Below, in pieces: positions 50,783 through 59,617 of a DNA stretch of 64,000 nucleotides. The notes under the pieces are model-generated. The model made no database searches and was not told the origin of the DNA. It was given only the letters and a program-made list of their open reading frames with translations. Position 1 is the stretch's first letter. Every line of letters starts with the position of its first letter. The translations under genes and the position numbers were made by a program. The DNA comes from Pseudomonas kribbensis (GTDB lineage: Bacteria > Pseudomonadota > Gammaproteobacteria > Pseudomonadales > Pseudomonadaceae): the NCBI RefSeq assembly GCF_003352185.1, contig NZ_CP029608.1, positions 2,356,001 through 2,420,000 on the forward strand, read 5' to 3'.

Positions 50783-51252
50783 GGCGGGCGCCGTCTACTT
50801 CATTTGTAACAAGTGCAAGGCCGCAGGCGAGCGGGGAAAAGGCGATCAAATGCCTGAAAGGCTTCAGCCAGAGGCACTGCCGGGGTCATGTTCGGCGATT
50901 GGCCGCCGATAAGTCTCTGGGCGGATAAAGACCATCAAGTCGGGAACAGACGCGCGGGTTTGCCCTGACGTGATATTCTTCGCGCCACTTGGTTTGACCT
51001 AATTCAGTCTGGCGCGCTTTTTGGCGGGCCGACCGAACCCCTGTCGCTCAAGTAGCTGAAGCCAATAATGATAAAAAGTCAGTTCAGAAGGGACATATAA
51101 CTGAGGTCGACGCAGCCTGTCGGCCTTGTGTGCCCACCCGTCAAAATTGAAGTGTGCCGGAACCCGCGACGCTGGCCTGAGTGTCGCGAAAAAAGGGGAA
51201 CGCATACGCACAACAGCGGCGGGCGGAAGGCGTTTTATCATAGGTGCAACAG
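50783..51252. other. gene-free stretch upstream of mqo
   Basis: This is 470 bp without a supported gene. An 80-codon frame on the minus strand (50999-51241) lacks a ribosome site and clear protein features. The right 250 bp is probably the promoter and leader of mqo; no terminator or known operator was recognised. Confidence 0.5.
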
Positions 51253-52902
51253 ATGTTTAAAAAAGTGAACACAGCCTTGCTGGGGCTGGCTTTGGCGATG
51301 GGGATGTCTTCCGCCAATGCCGCAGAAGCAAAGAAAGTCGACGTCCTGCTGATCGGCGGCGGCATCATGAGCACCACCCTGGGTGTGTGGATCAATGAGC
51401 TGGAACCGAGCTGGTCGATGGAAATGGTCGAGCGCCTCGACGGCGTCGCCCTGGAAAGCTCCAACGGCTGGAACAACGCCGGTACCGGTCACTCCGCCCT
51501 GGCCGAGCTGAACTACACCCCGGAAGACGACAAAGGTAACGTAACGATCCCGAAAGCCGTCGAGATCAACGAAGCGTTCCAGGTTTCCCGTCAGTTCTGG
51601 GCCTGGCAGGTTCAGCAAGGCGTTCTGAAGAACCCTCGCTCGTTCATCAACACCACTCCGCACATGAGCTTCGTGTGGGGCGATGACAACATCAAGTTCC
51701 TGAAAAAGCGCTACGAAGCCCTGCAGGCGAGCCCGCTGTTCGCCGGCATGCAGTACTCCGAAGACCCGGCCGTGATCAAGAAGTGGGTCCCGCTGATGAT
51801 GGAAGGGCGTGACCCGAACCAGAAAATCGCGGCCACCTGGAGCCCGCTGGGTACCGACATGAACTTCGGCGAAATCACCCGCCAGTTCGCCGGTTACTTG
51901 CAGACCAAACCTAACTTCGATCTGAAACTGTCGAGCGAAGTACAGGACATCACCAAGAACGCCGACGGCACCTGGCGCGTCAGCTACAAGAACCTGAAAG
52001 ACGGCACCAAGACTGAAACCGACGCCAAGTTCGTGTTCATCGGCGCCGGCGGCGGTGCCCTGCACCTGCTGCAGAAGTCCGGTATCGAAGAAGCCAAGGA
52101 ATACGCTGGCTTCCCGGTAGGCGGCTCGTTCCTGGTGACCGATAACCCGGCCATCGCCGAGCAGCACCTGGCCAAGGCCTACGGTAAAGCATCCGTTGGC
52201 GCGCCTCCGATGTCCGTTCCGCACCTGGACACCCGTGTCCTGGACGGCAAGCGCGTCATCCTGTTTGGCCCGTTCGCAACCTTCAGCACCAAGTTCCTGA
52301 AAGAAGGTTCGTACCTGGACCTGCTGACCAGCACCACCACCCACAACATCTGGCCTATGACCAAGGTCGGCATCAAGGAATACCCGCTGGTCGAGTACCT
52401 GGCCGGTCAACTGATGCTGTCGGATGAAGACCGCATGAACGCGCTGAAGGAATACTTCCCGAACGCGAAAGCCGAAGACTGGCGCCTGTGGCAAGCCGGC
52501 CAGCGCGTGCAGATCATCAAGCGTGATGAAGCCGCTGGCGGCGTGCTGAAACTGGGCACCGAAATCGTTGCTTCGAAAGACGGCTCCATCGCCGGTCTGC
52601 TGGGCGCATCCCCAGGCGCATCGACCGCTGCACCGATCATGCTGAGCGTGCTGCAGAAAGTCTTCAAGGACAAGGTCGCTACCCCTGAGTGGCAAGCCAA
52701 GCTGCACCAGATCGTTCCGAGCTACGGCACTCAGCTGAACAACGATCCAGCCAAAGTGGCCGAAGAGTGGGCTTACACCGCCAAGATCCTGCAACTGCCA
52801 ACGCCTCCGGCGATTGGCCAGGCTGCACCTGCGGCGGCACCTGCTTCGGCTGAAAAGCCACAGGCTCCGAAAGAAAGCGCTGCACGTGACATGGCTCTGT
52901 AA
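51253..52902 (+). CDS. mqo: malate:quinone oxidoreductase with N-terminal signal-like segment
   Basis: This 549-residue FAD enzyme oxidises malate to oxaloacetate with quinone as acceptor. The FAD motif [18 protein letters not shown] is at 27-44, followed by [20 protein letters not shown]. Unusually, the first 23 residues ([20 protein letters not shown]) read as a Sec signal, and the C-terminus is an Ala/Pro-rich tail (about 515-549). Mqo is normally on the cytoplasmic side of the membrane without a signal. The ATG at 51253 follows AGGTG; a GTG at 51244 is rejected. A strong terminator follows. It feeds the same oxaloacetate pool as the PA4872-type decarboxylase. Confidence 0.93.
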   Translation: MFKKVNTALLGLALAMGMSSANAAEAKKVDVLLIGGGIMSTTLGVWINELEPSWSMEMVERLDGVALESSNGWNNAGTGHSALAELNYTPEDDKGNVTIPKAVEINEAFQVSRQFWAWQVQQGVLKNPRSFINTTPHMSFVWGDDNIKFLKKRYEALQASPLFAGMQYSEDPAVIKKWVPLMMEGRDPNQKIAATWSPLGTDMNFGEITRQFAGYLQTKPNFDLKLSSEVQDITKNADGTWRVSYKNLKDGTKTETDAKFVFIGAGGGALHLLQKSGIEEAKEYAGFPVGGSFLVTDNPAIAEQHLAKAYGKASVGAPPMSVPHLDTRVLDGKRVILFGPFATFSTKFLKEGSYLDLLTSTTTHNIWPMTKVGIKEYPLVEYLAGQLMLSDEDRMNALKEYFPNAKAEDWRLWQAGQRVQIIKRDEAAGGVLKLGTEIVASKDGSIAGLLGASPGASTAAPIMLSVLQKVFKDKVATPEWQAKLHQIVPSYGTQLNNDPAKVAEEWAYTAKILQLPTPPAIGQAAPAAAPASAEKPQAPKESAARDMAL

Positions 52903-52920
52903 TTCAGACGCCTGACACAC

Positions 52921-52957
52921 AAAGCCCACTGAACCGGTGACGGTCAGTGGGCTTTTT
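52921..52957. terminator. terminator between mqo and the SnoaL-like gene
   Basis: AAAGCCCACTGA (52921-52932) and TCAGTGGGCTTT (52944-52955) with an 11-nt loop, then further T. It is symmetrical enough to serve both converging genes. Confidence 0.92.
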
Positions 52958-52969
52958 TGTGTCCGGGTT

Positions 52970-53398
52970 TCAGGCTTTGGCGTTAGCCAGATAAGCCCCA
53001 AGCCGCCGTCCCATCTCTTCCCCCAGCGCCTGCAACCCGCTCAACGGCCGCACCATCACCTCAAATTCAACAATCTTCCCCTGTTCATCGAAGCGGATCA
53101 TGTCGATGCCTTTCAGCTCTTTCGCCCCGACCTTCGCGCTGAATTCCAGCACCACGTTCAAGCCATCCGCTGTCGCCAGCTCTCGGTGGTATTTGAAGTC
53201 TTCGAACACGTTGAACACGGTGTTGAGGATCATCGAGACCACCGGTGCGCCGGGGTAAGGCGTGTGGGCCATCGGCGAGCGGAACACGGCTTTGGGATCG
53301 AGCAGGTCGGGCAGTGCCTTCAGGTCGCCGGTACGGATCATGTCGTGCCAGCGGTTCAGGGACTCGGCGGCGTTGGGGTGCAGATTCAGTTCGGACAT
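52970..53398 (-). CDS. SnoaL/NTF2-like protein
   Basis: This 142-residue cone-shaped alpha+beta fold protein (NTF2/SnoaL-like) begins NLHPNAAESLNRWHDMIRTG, with LLDPKAVFRSPMAHTPYPG and KGIDMIRFDEQGKIVEFEVMVRP. These proteins bind small hydrophobic molecules or act as isomerases/hydrolases. AGGAG lies eight bases before the ATG. Monocistronic, convergent with mqo. Substrate unknown. Confidence 0.87.
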   Translation of the reverse strand: MSELNLHPNAAESLNRWHDMIRTGDLKALPDLLDPKAVFRSPMAHTPYPGAPVVSMILNTVFNVFEDFKYHRELATADGLNVVLEFSAKVGAKELKGIDMIRFDEQGKIVEFEVMVRPLSGLQALGEEMGRRLGAYLANAKA

Positions 53399-53659
53399 GG
53401 TTTCACTCCTGTATTTTTTGTTGTTCTTGGCGCGGCGCCCATGACTCTAGATCAAAGCGGCGCAATGGGAACCCTCTGTACCGGTCTGAATATCGACACA
53501 TGCGCGGGCCGAATCCATCTGATCCGCTTTTTCCGGTTGAATCTGCATCTGTAACCGTCTCAGCCATAGGCCCAAAATACCCTTGCCGTTCGGCCATACG
53601 CGACGCGCTTCATTCCGAAGCGCCCGGTGCGCCGGACATTCAGTATTCAGGAGGCCTTC

Positions 53660-53743
53660 ATGGCTAAGATGGCGTTTTTCCTCGGCGGCTTTCTCGTGTT
53701 GACCATCATGATCGGTGTTCTGGCGACGATTTCACCGGTCTGA
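53660..53743 (+). CDS. 27-residue single-pass membrane miniprotein
   Basis: The ORF reads MAK then MAFFLGGFLVLTIMIGVL and ends TISPV. CAGGAGG (53648-53654) is a strong ribosome site at a proper distance. The peptide is one continuous hydrophobic helix with a single Lys near the N-terminus, so it would insert in the membrane with its C-terminus outside. Such miniproteins often bind large membrane complexes (for example CydX or KdpF type). No partner gene is obvious nearby. Not recognised. Confidence 0.6.
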   Translation: MAKMAFFLGGFLVLTIMIGVLATISPV

Positions 53744-53851
53744 GTCGTCCCGCGTCAGTCGTTTTTCCGCAGGCCCAGACTGGTGCCTGCACAGGATCTG
53801 GACTAAACCGGGGTATCCCTTCACTGGAGTACCCACTGTGGCGCCTATGTC

Positions 53852-55063
53852 ATGGACTCGCTGATCAACGCCGCCGGCCGAGCCCTGGCGGCGGGTGACC
53901 CGCTGGCGGCGCTGAATTTCGTGGCTCTGCGAGAAGATCCACCGGCTCTGGCCCTGCGCGGAATCGCCATGGCCCAGCTCGGCGACATGGCGCGGGCCAA
54001 GGCATTGCTGCAACGGGCGGTAAAAGCGTTCGGCGCCAACGAGCCCTTGTCCCGGGCGCGCTGCGTGGTGGCCGAGGCGGAAGTGGCGCTGGCGGCGCGG
54101 GACCTGGGCTGGCCGGTGAAGGCGCTGGAGGCGGCGCGGCAGGTCTTGCAGGGGCACGGCGACCGACTCAATGCGGCACACGCGCGCTATCTGCAGATTC
54201 GTCGGTTGTTGTTGATCGGGCAGTTGAATGAGGCTGACGCGCTGCTCGATGAACAGGAGCCTGCACCGTTACCCCCGGCCTTGCGCGCCGCCCATGAACT
54301 GATGTCAGCCGGGATCGCGCTGCGGCGTGTGCAGGCGCACAAGGCGCAATCGGCACTGGAACGTGCGCAACGGGCGGCGCGGCTGGCCGACATTCCGGCG
54401 CTCCTGGCGGAGATCGAACACGCCCGGCAAACCCTCGACACTCCCGCCGCCCGATTGCGCATTGCCGGTGACGTGAAAACGGTCACGCTCGCTCAGGTCG
54501 AAGCCTTGTTTGCGTCTGCGACGCTGGTGGTGGATGCCTGTCGCTACAGCGTGCGCGGTGCCGGCATGACGGTGGTGCTGGCTACACGACCGGTGTTGTT
54601 CAATGTGCTGCAACTGCTCGCCGAAGCCTGGCCCGGGGATGTTCCCCGAGAGACGCTGATCGCCAGGGCCTTTCGTTTGAAACTCGATGATGAATCCCAC
54701 CGCGTCCGATTGCGGGTCGAGATCGGCCGGCTGCGCGCTGCACTGAAACCACTGGCCGGAATCACTGCGACTTCCCGTGGCTATGCGCTGGTCGCGCAAG
54801 ACGTTGCGCTGCTGACGTTACCCCTCGAAGACAAGCACGCGGCACTGCTGGCCCTGCTCGCCGACGGCGAGGCATGGTCGAGTTCGGCACTGGCGCTTGC
54901 GCTGGGCAGCAGTCAGCGCCAGATACAACGGGCCCTGGAAACCCTGGCCGCGCAAGGCAAGGTCCAGGCATTCGGTGTCGGCCGTGCGCGACGCTGGCTG
55001 ACCCCGCCGGTGCCGGGTTTCGCGACGATCTTGTTACTCCCGGTGTCGTTGGGCAATGGCTAG
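53852..55063 (+). CDS. helical-repeat protein with C-terminal winged-helix domain
   Basis: This is a 403-residue protein. The N-terminal half (1-195) is Ala/Leu-rich TPR-like helices (LALRGIAMAQLGDMARAKALL, LNAAHARYLQIRRLLLIGQL). The C-terminal half has a winged-helix-type region (about 290-330: HRVRLRVEIGRLRAAL, ITATSRGYALVA) and a further HTH near the end (ALALGSSQRQIQRALETLA). It looks like a regulator with a sensor made of helical repeats. The ribosome site is weak. It is followed after 31 bp by a beta-propeller gene that may be its target or partner. Confidence 0.75.
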   Translation: MDSLINAAGRALAAGDPLAALNFVALREDPPALALRGIAMAQLGDMARAKALLQRAVKAFGANEPLSRARCVVAEAEVALAARDLGWPVKALEAARQVLQGHGDRLNAAHARYLQIRRLLLIGQLNEADALLDEQEPAPLPPALRAAHELMSAGIALRRVQAHKAQSALERAQRAARLADIPALLAEIEHARQTLDTPAARLRIAGDVKTVTLAQVEALFASATLVVDACRYSVRGAGMTVVLATRPVLFNVLQLLAEAWPGDVPRETLIARAFRLKLDDESHRVRLRVEIGRLRAALKPLAGITATSRGYALVAQDVALLTLPLEDKHAALLALLADGEAWSSSALALALGSSQRQIQRALETLAAQGKVQAFGVGRARRWLTPPVPGFATILLLPVSLGNG

Positions 55064-55094
55064 GCTGGACTCACCACTCAACGAGGCAACCGAA

Positions 55095-55727
55095 ATGAAA
55101 CAGGCAAACGCAGAAATCCTTCGTGAATACGGCCCGTTCGAAGGCATCCACGGCGTCCATGGTGTGACTTTCGACGGCCAGCAGGTCTGGTTCGCCAGTG
55201 ACGGCCAGCTCAATGCGCTGGACCCGGCCAGCGGCGAAACCGTGCGCACGATCAAGATCGGGGCTGATGGCGGCACGGCATTCGACGGCAAGCATCTGTA
55301 TCAGATTGCCGACCGCCGTATCCACAAGATCGATTCGGCCACCGGCAAGGTGCTCCATACCATCGCGGCTCCCGGCGGTGGTGGTGACTCGGGCATGGCC
55401 TGGGCCGAGGGCACGTTGTGGGTCGGCCAGTATCGCGAGCGCAAGATTCATCAGATCGACCCGGAAACCGGCAAGATCCTCCGCACGCTGGAGTCAAACC
55501 GCTTTGTCACCGGCGTGACCTGGGTTGACGGTGCGCTGTGGCATGGGACGTGGGAGGGCGATGAAAGCGAGATCCGGCGTGTCGATCCGGGCAACGGCGA
55601 GGTGCTGGAAAGCCTCGCGTTGCCCAGCGGGATCGGCGTCTCGGGACTGGAGGCCGATGGCGGTGAACGCTTCTACTGTGGCGGTGGGGACACCAGCAGC
55701 GTCCGGGCGGTGCGCCGGCCGAAGTGA
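55095..55727 (+). CDS. YncE/Vgb-like beta-propeller protein
   Basis: This 210-residue protein has repeated blade motifs such as LNALDPASGETVRTIKIG, IHKIDSATGKVLHTIAAPGG, IHQIDPETGKILRTLESN and IRRVDPGNGEVLESLALPSG. These are four to five short propeller blades of the Vgb/glutamine-cyclotransferase-like class. No signal peptide is present, so it is cytosolic. The ATG at 55095 follows GAGG. It is likely co-transcribed with the HTH protein upstream. A lyase or ligand-binding role is possible; not established. Confidence 0.82.
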   Translation: MKQANAEILREYGPFEGIHGVHGVTFDGQQVWFASDGQLNALDPASGETVRTIKIGADGGTAFDGKHLYQIADRRIHKIDSATGKVLHTIAAPGGGGDSGMAWAEGTLWVGQYRERKIHQIDPETGKILRTLESNRFVTGVTWVDGALWHGTWEGDESEIRRVDPGNGEVLESLALPSGIGVSGLEADGGERFYCGGGDTSSVRAVRRPK

Positions 55728-55728
55728 G

Positions 55729-56595
55729 TCAGGGCGCGCCGAACAGCATCGTCCAGTACACACCGTTGTCACTGCGGGCATCACTGGCAAAACCGGCGCC
55801 GACCTGGGTGAACATCGGGTTCATCAGGTTGGCGCAGTGCCCGGGGCTGGCGAGCCAGCCGGCCATCGCGCTGCCGGGTGAGCTTTGCCCGGCGGCGATG
55901 TTCTCTCCGATCTGCCGGCCACGGTAGCCGGCGGCGTGGGCACGGTCGGCCGGCATGTCGCCGTCCGGGTCCTGGTGAGCGAAGTAGTTGCCGTAGGCCA
56001 TGGCCTTGCTATGGCCCTGGGCGGCGGCGCCGAGGGACGGGTTCCAGCTCAAGGGGCGGGCGGCGGCGAAACGCTGGCGTCCGCACATCCGGGGCCGGGC
56101 GCGGGCGGCGTTGACTTGCGCCAGCAGGGCCTTGCCGACGCTGCGGTTGTCGCCCATGCGACTGTCGATCACCGGCCGGGCCAGTACCACTTGCCATTCA
56201 CTGCGGGCGCGGCTGATGCCGATGTCGGCGTACTGCGCGTCGATCAGTGCGCTGCAATGTTCGTCCTGCAATTGATCGAACGCCTCTTCGGCATCCTCGG
56301 CCCCGACAATGCGGATGCTGCGCACGGCCACCGCCGCATAACCGGAAGACTTCAACTGCTCGCGCAACCCGCCGCCGTAGCCATAGCCGATGGGCAACGC
56401 AATGTTCTGCTTGAGCGCCAACGGCGCCAGGCGTTGTGCCGCACGCCGGTCACAGCGTTGGGGATGGGCGCGCAGGTCATTGATGGCGGCCGCCAGTTGT
56501 CGTTCCGCGCCGGCATGGGCAGTGGGAGCGAGCAGAGGGGAGAGGATCAACAGGCACAGCGATACGAAGCGAGACGAACGAACGGCGTGGCGCAT
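55729..56595 (-). CDS. exported CAP-domain protein
   Basis: This 288-residue protein has a signal peptide (1-28, TAHA-GAE). The C-terminal domain (about 155-285) is a CAP/SCP-like fold: LSWNPSLGAAAQGHSKAMA, GNYFAHQDPDGDMPADRAHAAGY, GENIAAGQSSPG and WLASPGHCANLMNPMFTQVGAG. The N-terminal domain is of unknown type with a Cys in QRCDRR and another in EHCSAL. The family's catalytic-site His residues in FAHQ and GHC are kept. The role in bacteria is unclear. Convergent with the propeller gene, no spacer. Confidence 0.9.
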   Translation of the reverse strand: MRHAVRSSRFVSLCLLILSPLLAPTAHAGAERQLAAAINDLRAHPQRCDRRAAQRLAPLALKQNIALPIGYGYGGGLREQLKSSGYAAVAVRSIRIVGAEDAEEAFDQLQDEHCSALIDAQYADIGISRARSEWQVVLARPVIDSRMGDNRSVGKALLAQVNAARARPRMCGRQRFAAARPLSWNPSLGAAAQGHSKAMAYGNYFAHQDPDGDMPADRAHAAGYRGRQIGENIAAGQSSPGSAMAGWLASPGHCANLMNPMFTQVGAGFASDARSDNGVYWTMLFGAP

Positions 56596-56735
56596 GGGAC
56601 GCAGGACTCTGAAAAAAGACAGCGCTGACAGGGAGTTAACCGCGAATGCGGCGCGAGTAGGACTGGCCTTTCTGCACTTGGTTCACGGGGTGCCCATGGC
56701 TTTGTCCGGAGGCCGACGAACTGCGCAGTGGCCGC

Positions 56736-57506
56736 TCACCGGTTCAACACTTCCTTCATCCATTGCAGGTATTGCGGGCGTTCGGAAATCGAATTGTGCG
56801 TCGCTTCCGGCACCTCTTTCAGGGTCGCCACGCCATCCGGGAAATTGCGCAGCAGGCGTTCGCTGCTGCCCCGTGGCACCACCTCGTCATCGCTCGCCGC
56901 CAGCAGCAGGGTCGGCGCGCGGATATGCTCGGCGTATTTGCCGGATTCGTAACGCTCCTTGAGCAGCCATTTCACCGGCACCCACGGGTAATGCCGGACG
57001 GCGAGTTCCTGGAGGCTGTTGTAGGGTGTGACCAGAACCAGCCGGGTCACCGGCCGCTGACTGGCCAGCCGCACCGCGACGCCGGAACCGAGGCTGCGCC
57101 CGATCAGCGTAATCTGCGGATGCCTGGAAAACACCTGGTCGAACAACCCCAGGGCGTCCCGGGCAATCGCCTCTTCGGACGGCGAACCGCCGCTGCCGCC
57201 AAAACCGCGATAGTGCAGCAGGTAGATCGCGTAGTCGGGAAAGGCCTCGGCAAACGCCGGCAGATTGCGCGAAACGTCCTCGGCATTGCCGCCGAAGTAG
57301 ATCAACGCCCGCGCCCCGGAATGCTCGCGGACACTGACGCGAATGTCCGCATCGGCCATGGTCAGGGTCATCCGCGATTCCGCCGAATCCACTGAGCCCG
57401 CCTGCGGAAAATAGATCAGCGAGCGCTGGAACACGAACAGCGCTGCACACAGGATCAGGTACAGGGCCAGCAGCAAAGCGACGAGTGACATCAGGATTCT
57501 GGACAT
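56736..57506 (-). CDS. membrane-anchored alpha/beta hydrolase (YfhR/BEM46-like)
   Basis: This 256-residue protein has an N-terminal membrane anchor (about 4-27). Hydrolase features: LLHYRGFGGSGGSPSEEAI, nucleophile Ser138 (IGRSLGSG), acid in LLLAASDDEVVP and His in EATHNS. This is typical of the BEM46/YfhR family of unknown-substrate hydrolases. The ATG at 57504-57506 gives the anchor right at the N-terminus; the ribosome site is weak. Divergent from the Tat-exported aldo/keto reductase. Confidence 0.85.
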   Translation of the reverse strand: MSRILMSLVALLLALYLILCAALFVFQRSLIYFPQAGSVDSAESRMTLTMADADIRVSVREHSGARALIYFGGNAEDVSRNLPAFAEAFPDYAIYLLHYRGFGGSGGSPSEEAIARDALGLFDQVFSRHPQITLIGRSLGSGVAVRLASQRPVTRLVLVTPYNSLQELAVRHYPWVPVKWLLKERYESGKYAEHIRAPTLLLAASDDEVVPRGSSERLLRNFPDGVATLKEVPEATHNSISERPQYLQWMKEVLNR

Positions 57507-57618
57507 TCGACTAACTTTAACGGGGCGTGAGGGTTCGCCAATGCAGTGTAGTTGAGCCTTCCCCGGTGACCGCCGCTGCACACAAGGTGCAACAGATCCA
57601 TCCGACAGAGAAGCTAGC

Positions 57619-58563
57619 ATGAGCCACACTGAGGGCTATTCCCGCCGCCGTCTGCTCGAGCTGGCGGCGGGGATAACGACCGTTTTCACGTTTGACCGGG
57701 CGTTGGCTGCCGCCACGTCGTCGAGTGCCCCAGGAGGCCAGACCATGCAGACCCGCGCCATCCCTTCCAGCTCCGAGCTGCTGCCGTTGGTAGGGCTGGG
57801 CACCTATCGCGGCTTCGATGTCGCGCCCGGCGACCCCGCTTACAGGCAATTGCCGGCGGTGCTCGACGAGCTGTTCAGAAAGGGCGGCACGCTGATCGAC
57901 AGCTCACCGATGTATGGCCGCGCCGAAGAAACCACCGGCGAGTTGTTGTCGATTCACGAACCACGCTCACCGGCGTTTCTGGCGACCAAGGTGTGGACCC
58001 GCGGACGCGAGGAGGGCATCGCGCAGATGGAAAACTCCTTTCGCCTGCTGCGTACCGATCGCATCGACCTGATGCAGATCCACAACCTGCTGGACTGGCA
58101 AACCCATCTGCCGACCCTGCGCGAATGGAAGGAACAGGGCCGCATCCGCTACATCGGCATCACCCATTACACGCCCTCGGCCTACGAGGAAGTGGAAGCG
58201 GTGTTGAGGGCCGAACCGCTCGACTTCCTGCAAATCAATTACGCCCTCAATGACCGTGGCGTGGAAAAACGCATCCTGCCGTTGTGCCGCGAACGGGGTG
58301 TGGCGGTGATCTGCAATCGGCCGTTTGGCGGTGGCGGGTTGCTGACCCGGCTCAAAGGCAAACCCCTGCCAGGCTGGGTGTCGGACGTACAGGTCAACAG
58401 CTGGCCGCAACTGGCGCTGAAGTTTCTGCTCTCGAACACGGCGGTGACTTGCGTAATCCCCGGCACCGGCAATCCACGTTACATGGCCGACAACGCCGGC
58501 GCCGGGTTCGGGCCGATGCTGACCGATGCACAGCGGCAGCAGTTGATTGCGCTGGTTGGTTGA
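57619..58563 (+). CDS. Tat-exported aldo/keto reductase
   Basis: This 314-residue protein has a twin-arginine signal, YSRRRLLELAAG (7-18), followed by a hydrophobic stretch and a likely cut near ALA-AAT (31). The TIM-barrel AKR body has the catalytic tetrad Asp94, Tyr99 (DSSPMYGRAE), Lys124 (LATKVWT) and His155 (MQIHNLL). AKRs bind NADPH and are usually cytosolic; a Tat route means it may be exported folded with its cofactor. It is followed by a LysR gene on the other strand. Substrate unknown. Confidence 0.9.
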   Translation: MSHTEGYSRRRLLELAAGITTVFTFDRALAAATSSSAPGGQTMQTRAIPSSSELLPLVGLGTYRGFDVAPGDPAYRQLPAVLDELFRKGGTLIDSSPMYGRAEETTGELLSIHEPRSPAFLATKVWTRGREEGIAQMENSFRLLRTDRIDLMQIHNLLDWQTHLPTLREWKEQGRIRYIGITHYTPSAYEEVEAVLRAEPLDFLQINYALNDRGVEKRILPLCRERGVAVICNRPFGGGGLLTRLKGKPLPGWVSDVQVNSWPQLALKFLLSNTAVTCVIPGTGNPRYMADNAGAGFGPMLTDAQRQQLIALVG

Positions 58564-58572
58564 ACGCTCGAT

Positions 58573-59469
58573 TCAAACCAGACGTTGCTCAGGAAACAGA
58601 TGCTCCTTGAGGAAGTCGATGAACACGCGGAGTTTCAACTGCGGGTGCTTGCCCGAAGGCCACATGATCCGGTAGACCCCGGTCTCCGCACAGTCCGGCA
58701 GTATGCGTTGCAGTCGACCGTCAGCCAGTGCCTCGCCGACGCAGAAGTCCGGCAAGTAAGCGATCCCCAGGCCTTGCAGGGCGAAGCAGATGCGCGCTTC
58801 GAGGTTGTTGCAGACCATCGAAGTCGGCACTTGCAGATCGACTTCCTGGCCTGCCTCGCGCAACGGCCAGACCTGCAGTTTTCCGGTGTTGGGAAAACGA
58901 AACTGAATGCACGCATGGCTCAGCAGGTCGGTGGCTTGTTGCGGTATTCCATGGGCCTGAAAGTATTCCGGGGCACCGACCAGAATCATCCGGTAGCTGC
59001 CGATCAGGCGCGACGTGAGGCTGGAGTCCGGGACATCGCCGGCACGCAACACTGCGTCGTAGCCTTCCTCGATCACATCGACGCGACGGTCATCGAACGT
59101 CAGGTCAAGGTCCACCGCCGGATAGGTTTTCTTGAAGCGGGCCAGCACCGGAAGGAACGGCTCGCCCACCAGCGGCAGGCTGATTTTCAGGCGACCGCGC
59201 GGAGTCGCGTTGGTCTGGGAAAACTCGACTTCCGCCGCTTCGATCTCGGCGAGGATGCGCAGGCTGCGTTGCAGAAACCGGGTGCCGTCTTCGGTCAAGG
59301 TGACGCTACGCGTGCTGCGGTTGAACAGGCGCACACCAAAGCGTTCTTCCAGGCGGGCGATGCTTTTGCCGATGGCCGACGCTGATACACCCAGCAGACG
59401 CCCGCTGGCGACAAAACTGCGGGTTTCCGCCACTGAAACAAACACGTTCAACGCAGTCAGGCTGTCCAT
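58573..59469 (-). CDS. LysR-family transcriptional regulator
   Basis: This 298-residue LysR protein has N-terminal HTH MDSLTALNVFVSVAETRSF, SASAIGKSIARLEERFGVRL and a CrgA-like effector domain. The ATG at 59467-59469 is preferred to a GTG six codons upstream. It is divergent from the MDR dehydrogenase gene (148 bp), its likely target, and converges with the aldo/keto reductase. Confidence 0.91.
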   Translation of the reverse strand: MDSLTALNVFVSVAETRSFVASGRLLGVSASAIGKSIARLEERFGVRLFNRSTRSVTLTEDGTRFLQRSLRILAEIEAAEVEFSQTNATPRGRLKISLPLVGEPFLPVLARFKKTYPAVDLDLTFDDRRVDVIEEGYDAVLRAGDVPDSSLTSRLIGSYRMILVGAPEYFQAHGIPQQATDLLSHACIQFRFPNTGKLQVWPLREAGQEVDLQVPTSMVCNNLEARICFALQGLGIAYLPDFCVGEALADGRLQRILPDCAETGVYRIMWPSGKHPQLKLRVFIDFLKEHLFPEQRLV

Positions 59470-59617
59470 CACGACTCTCGAATTCACCGAAGGCGATCAA
59501 TTTACCTTAGTCATTGCGGAACAAAACGTCCGCATATAACGGAGTGGCGACCTACTTAATCGGCACGGGGCATGGCTTCTATCATCGGCGCCACAGTCCT
59601 CCACCGAGTTCATCGCC

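Noticed and set aside
50999..51241. 80-codon frame upstream of mqo on the minus strand
   Set aside because: No ribosome site, no recognised features; left as unannotated leader DNA.
51238..53001. 587-codon open frame on the minus strand
   Set aside because: Antisense to mqo and runs through a strong terminator.
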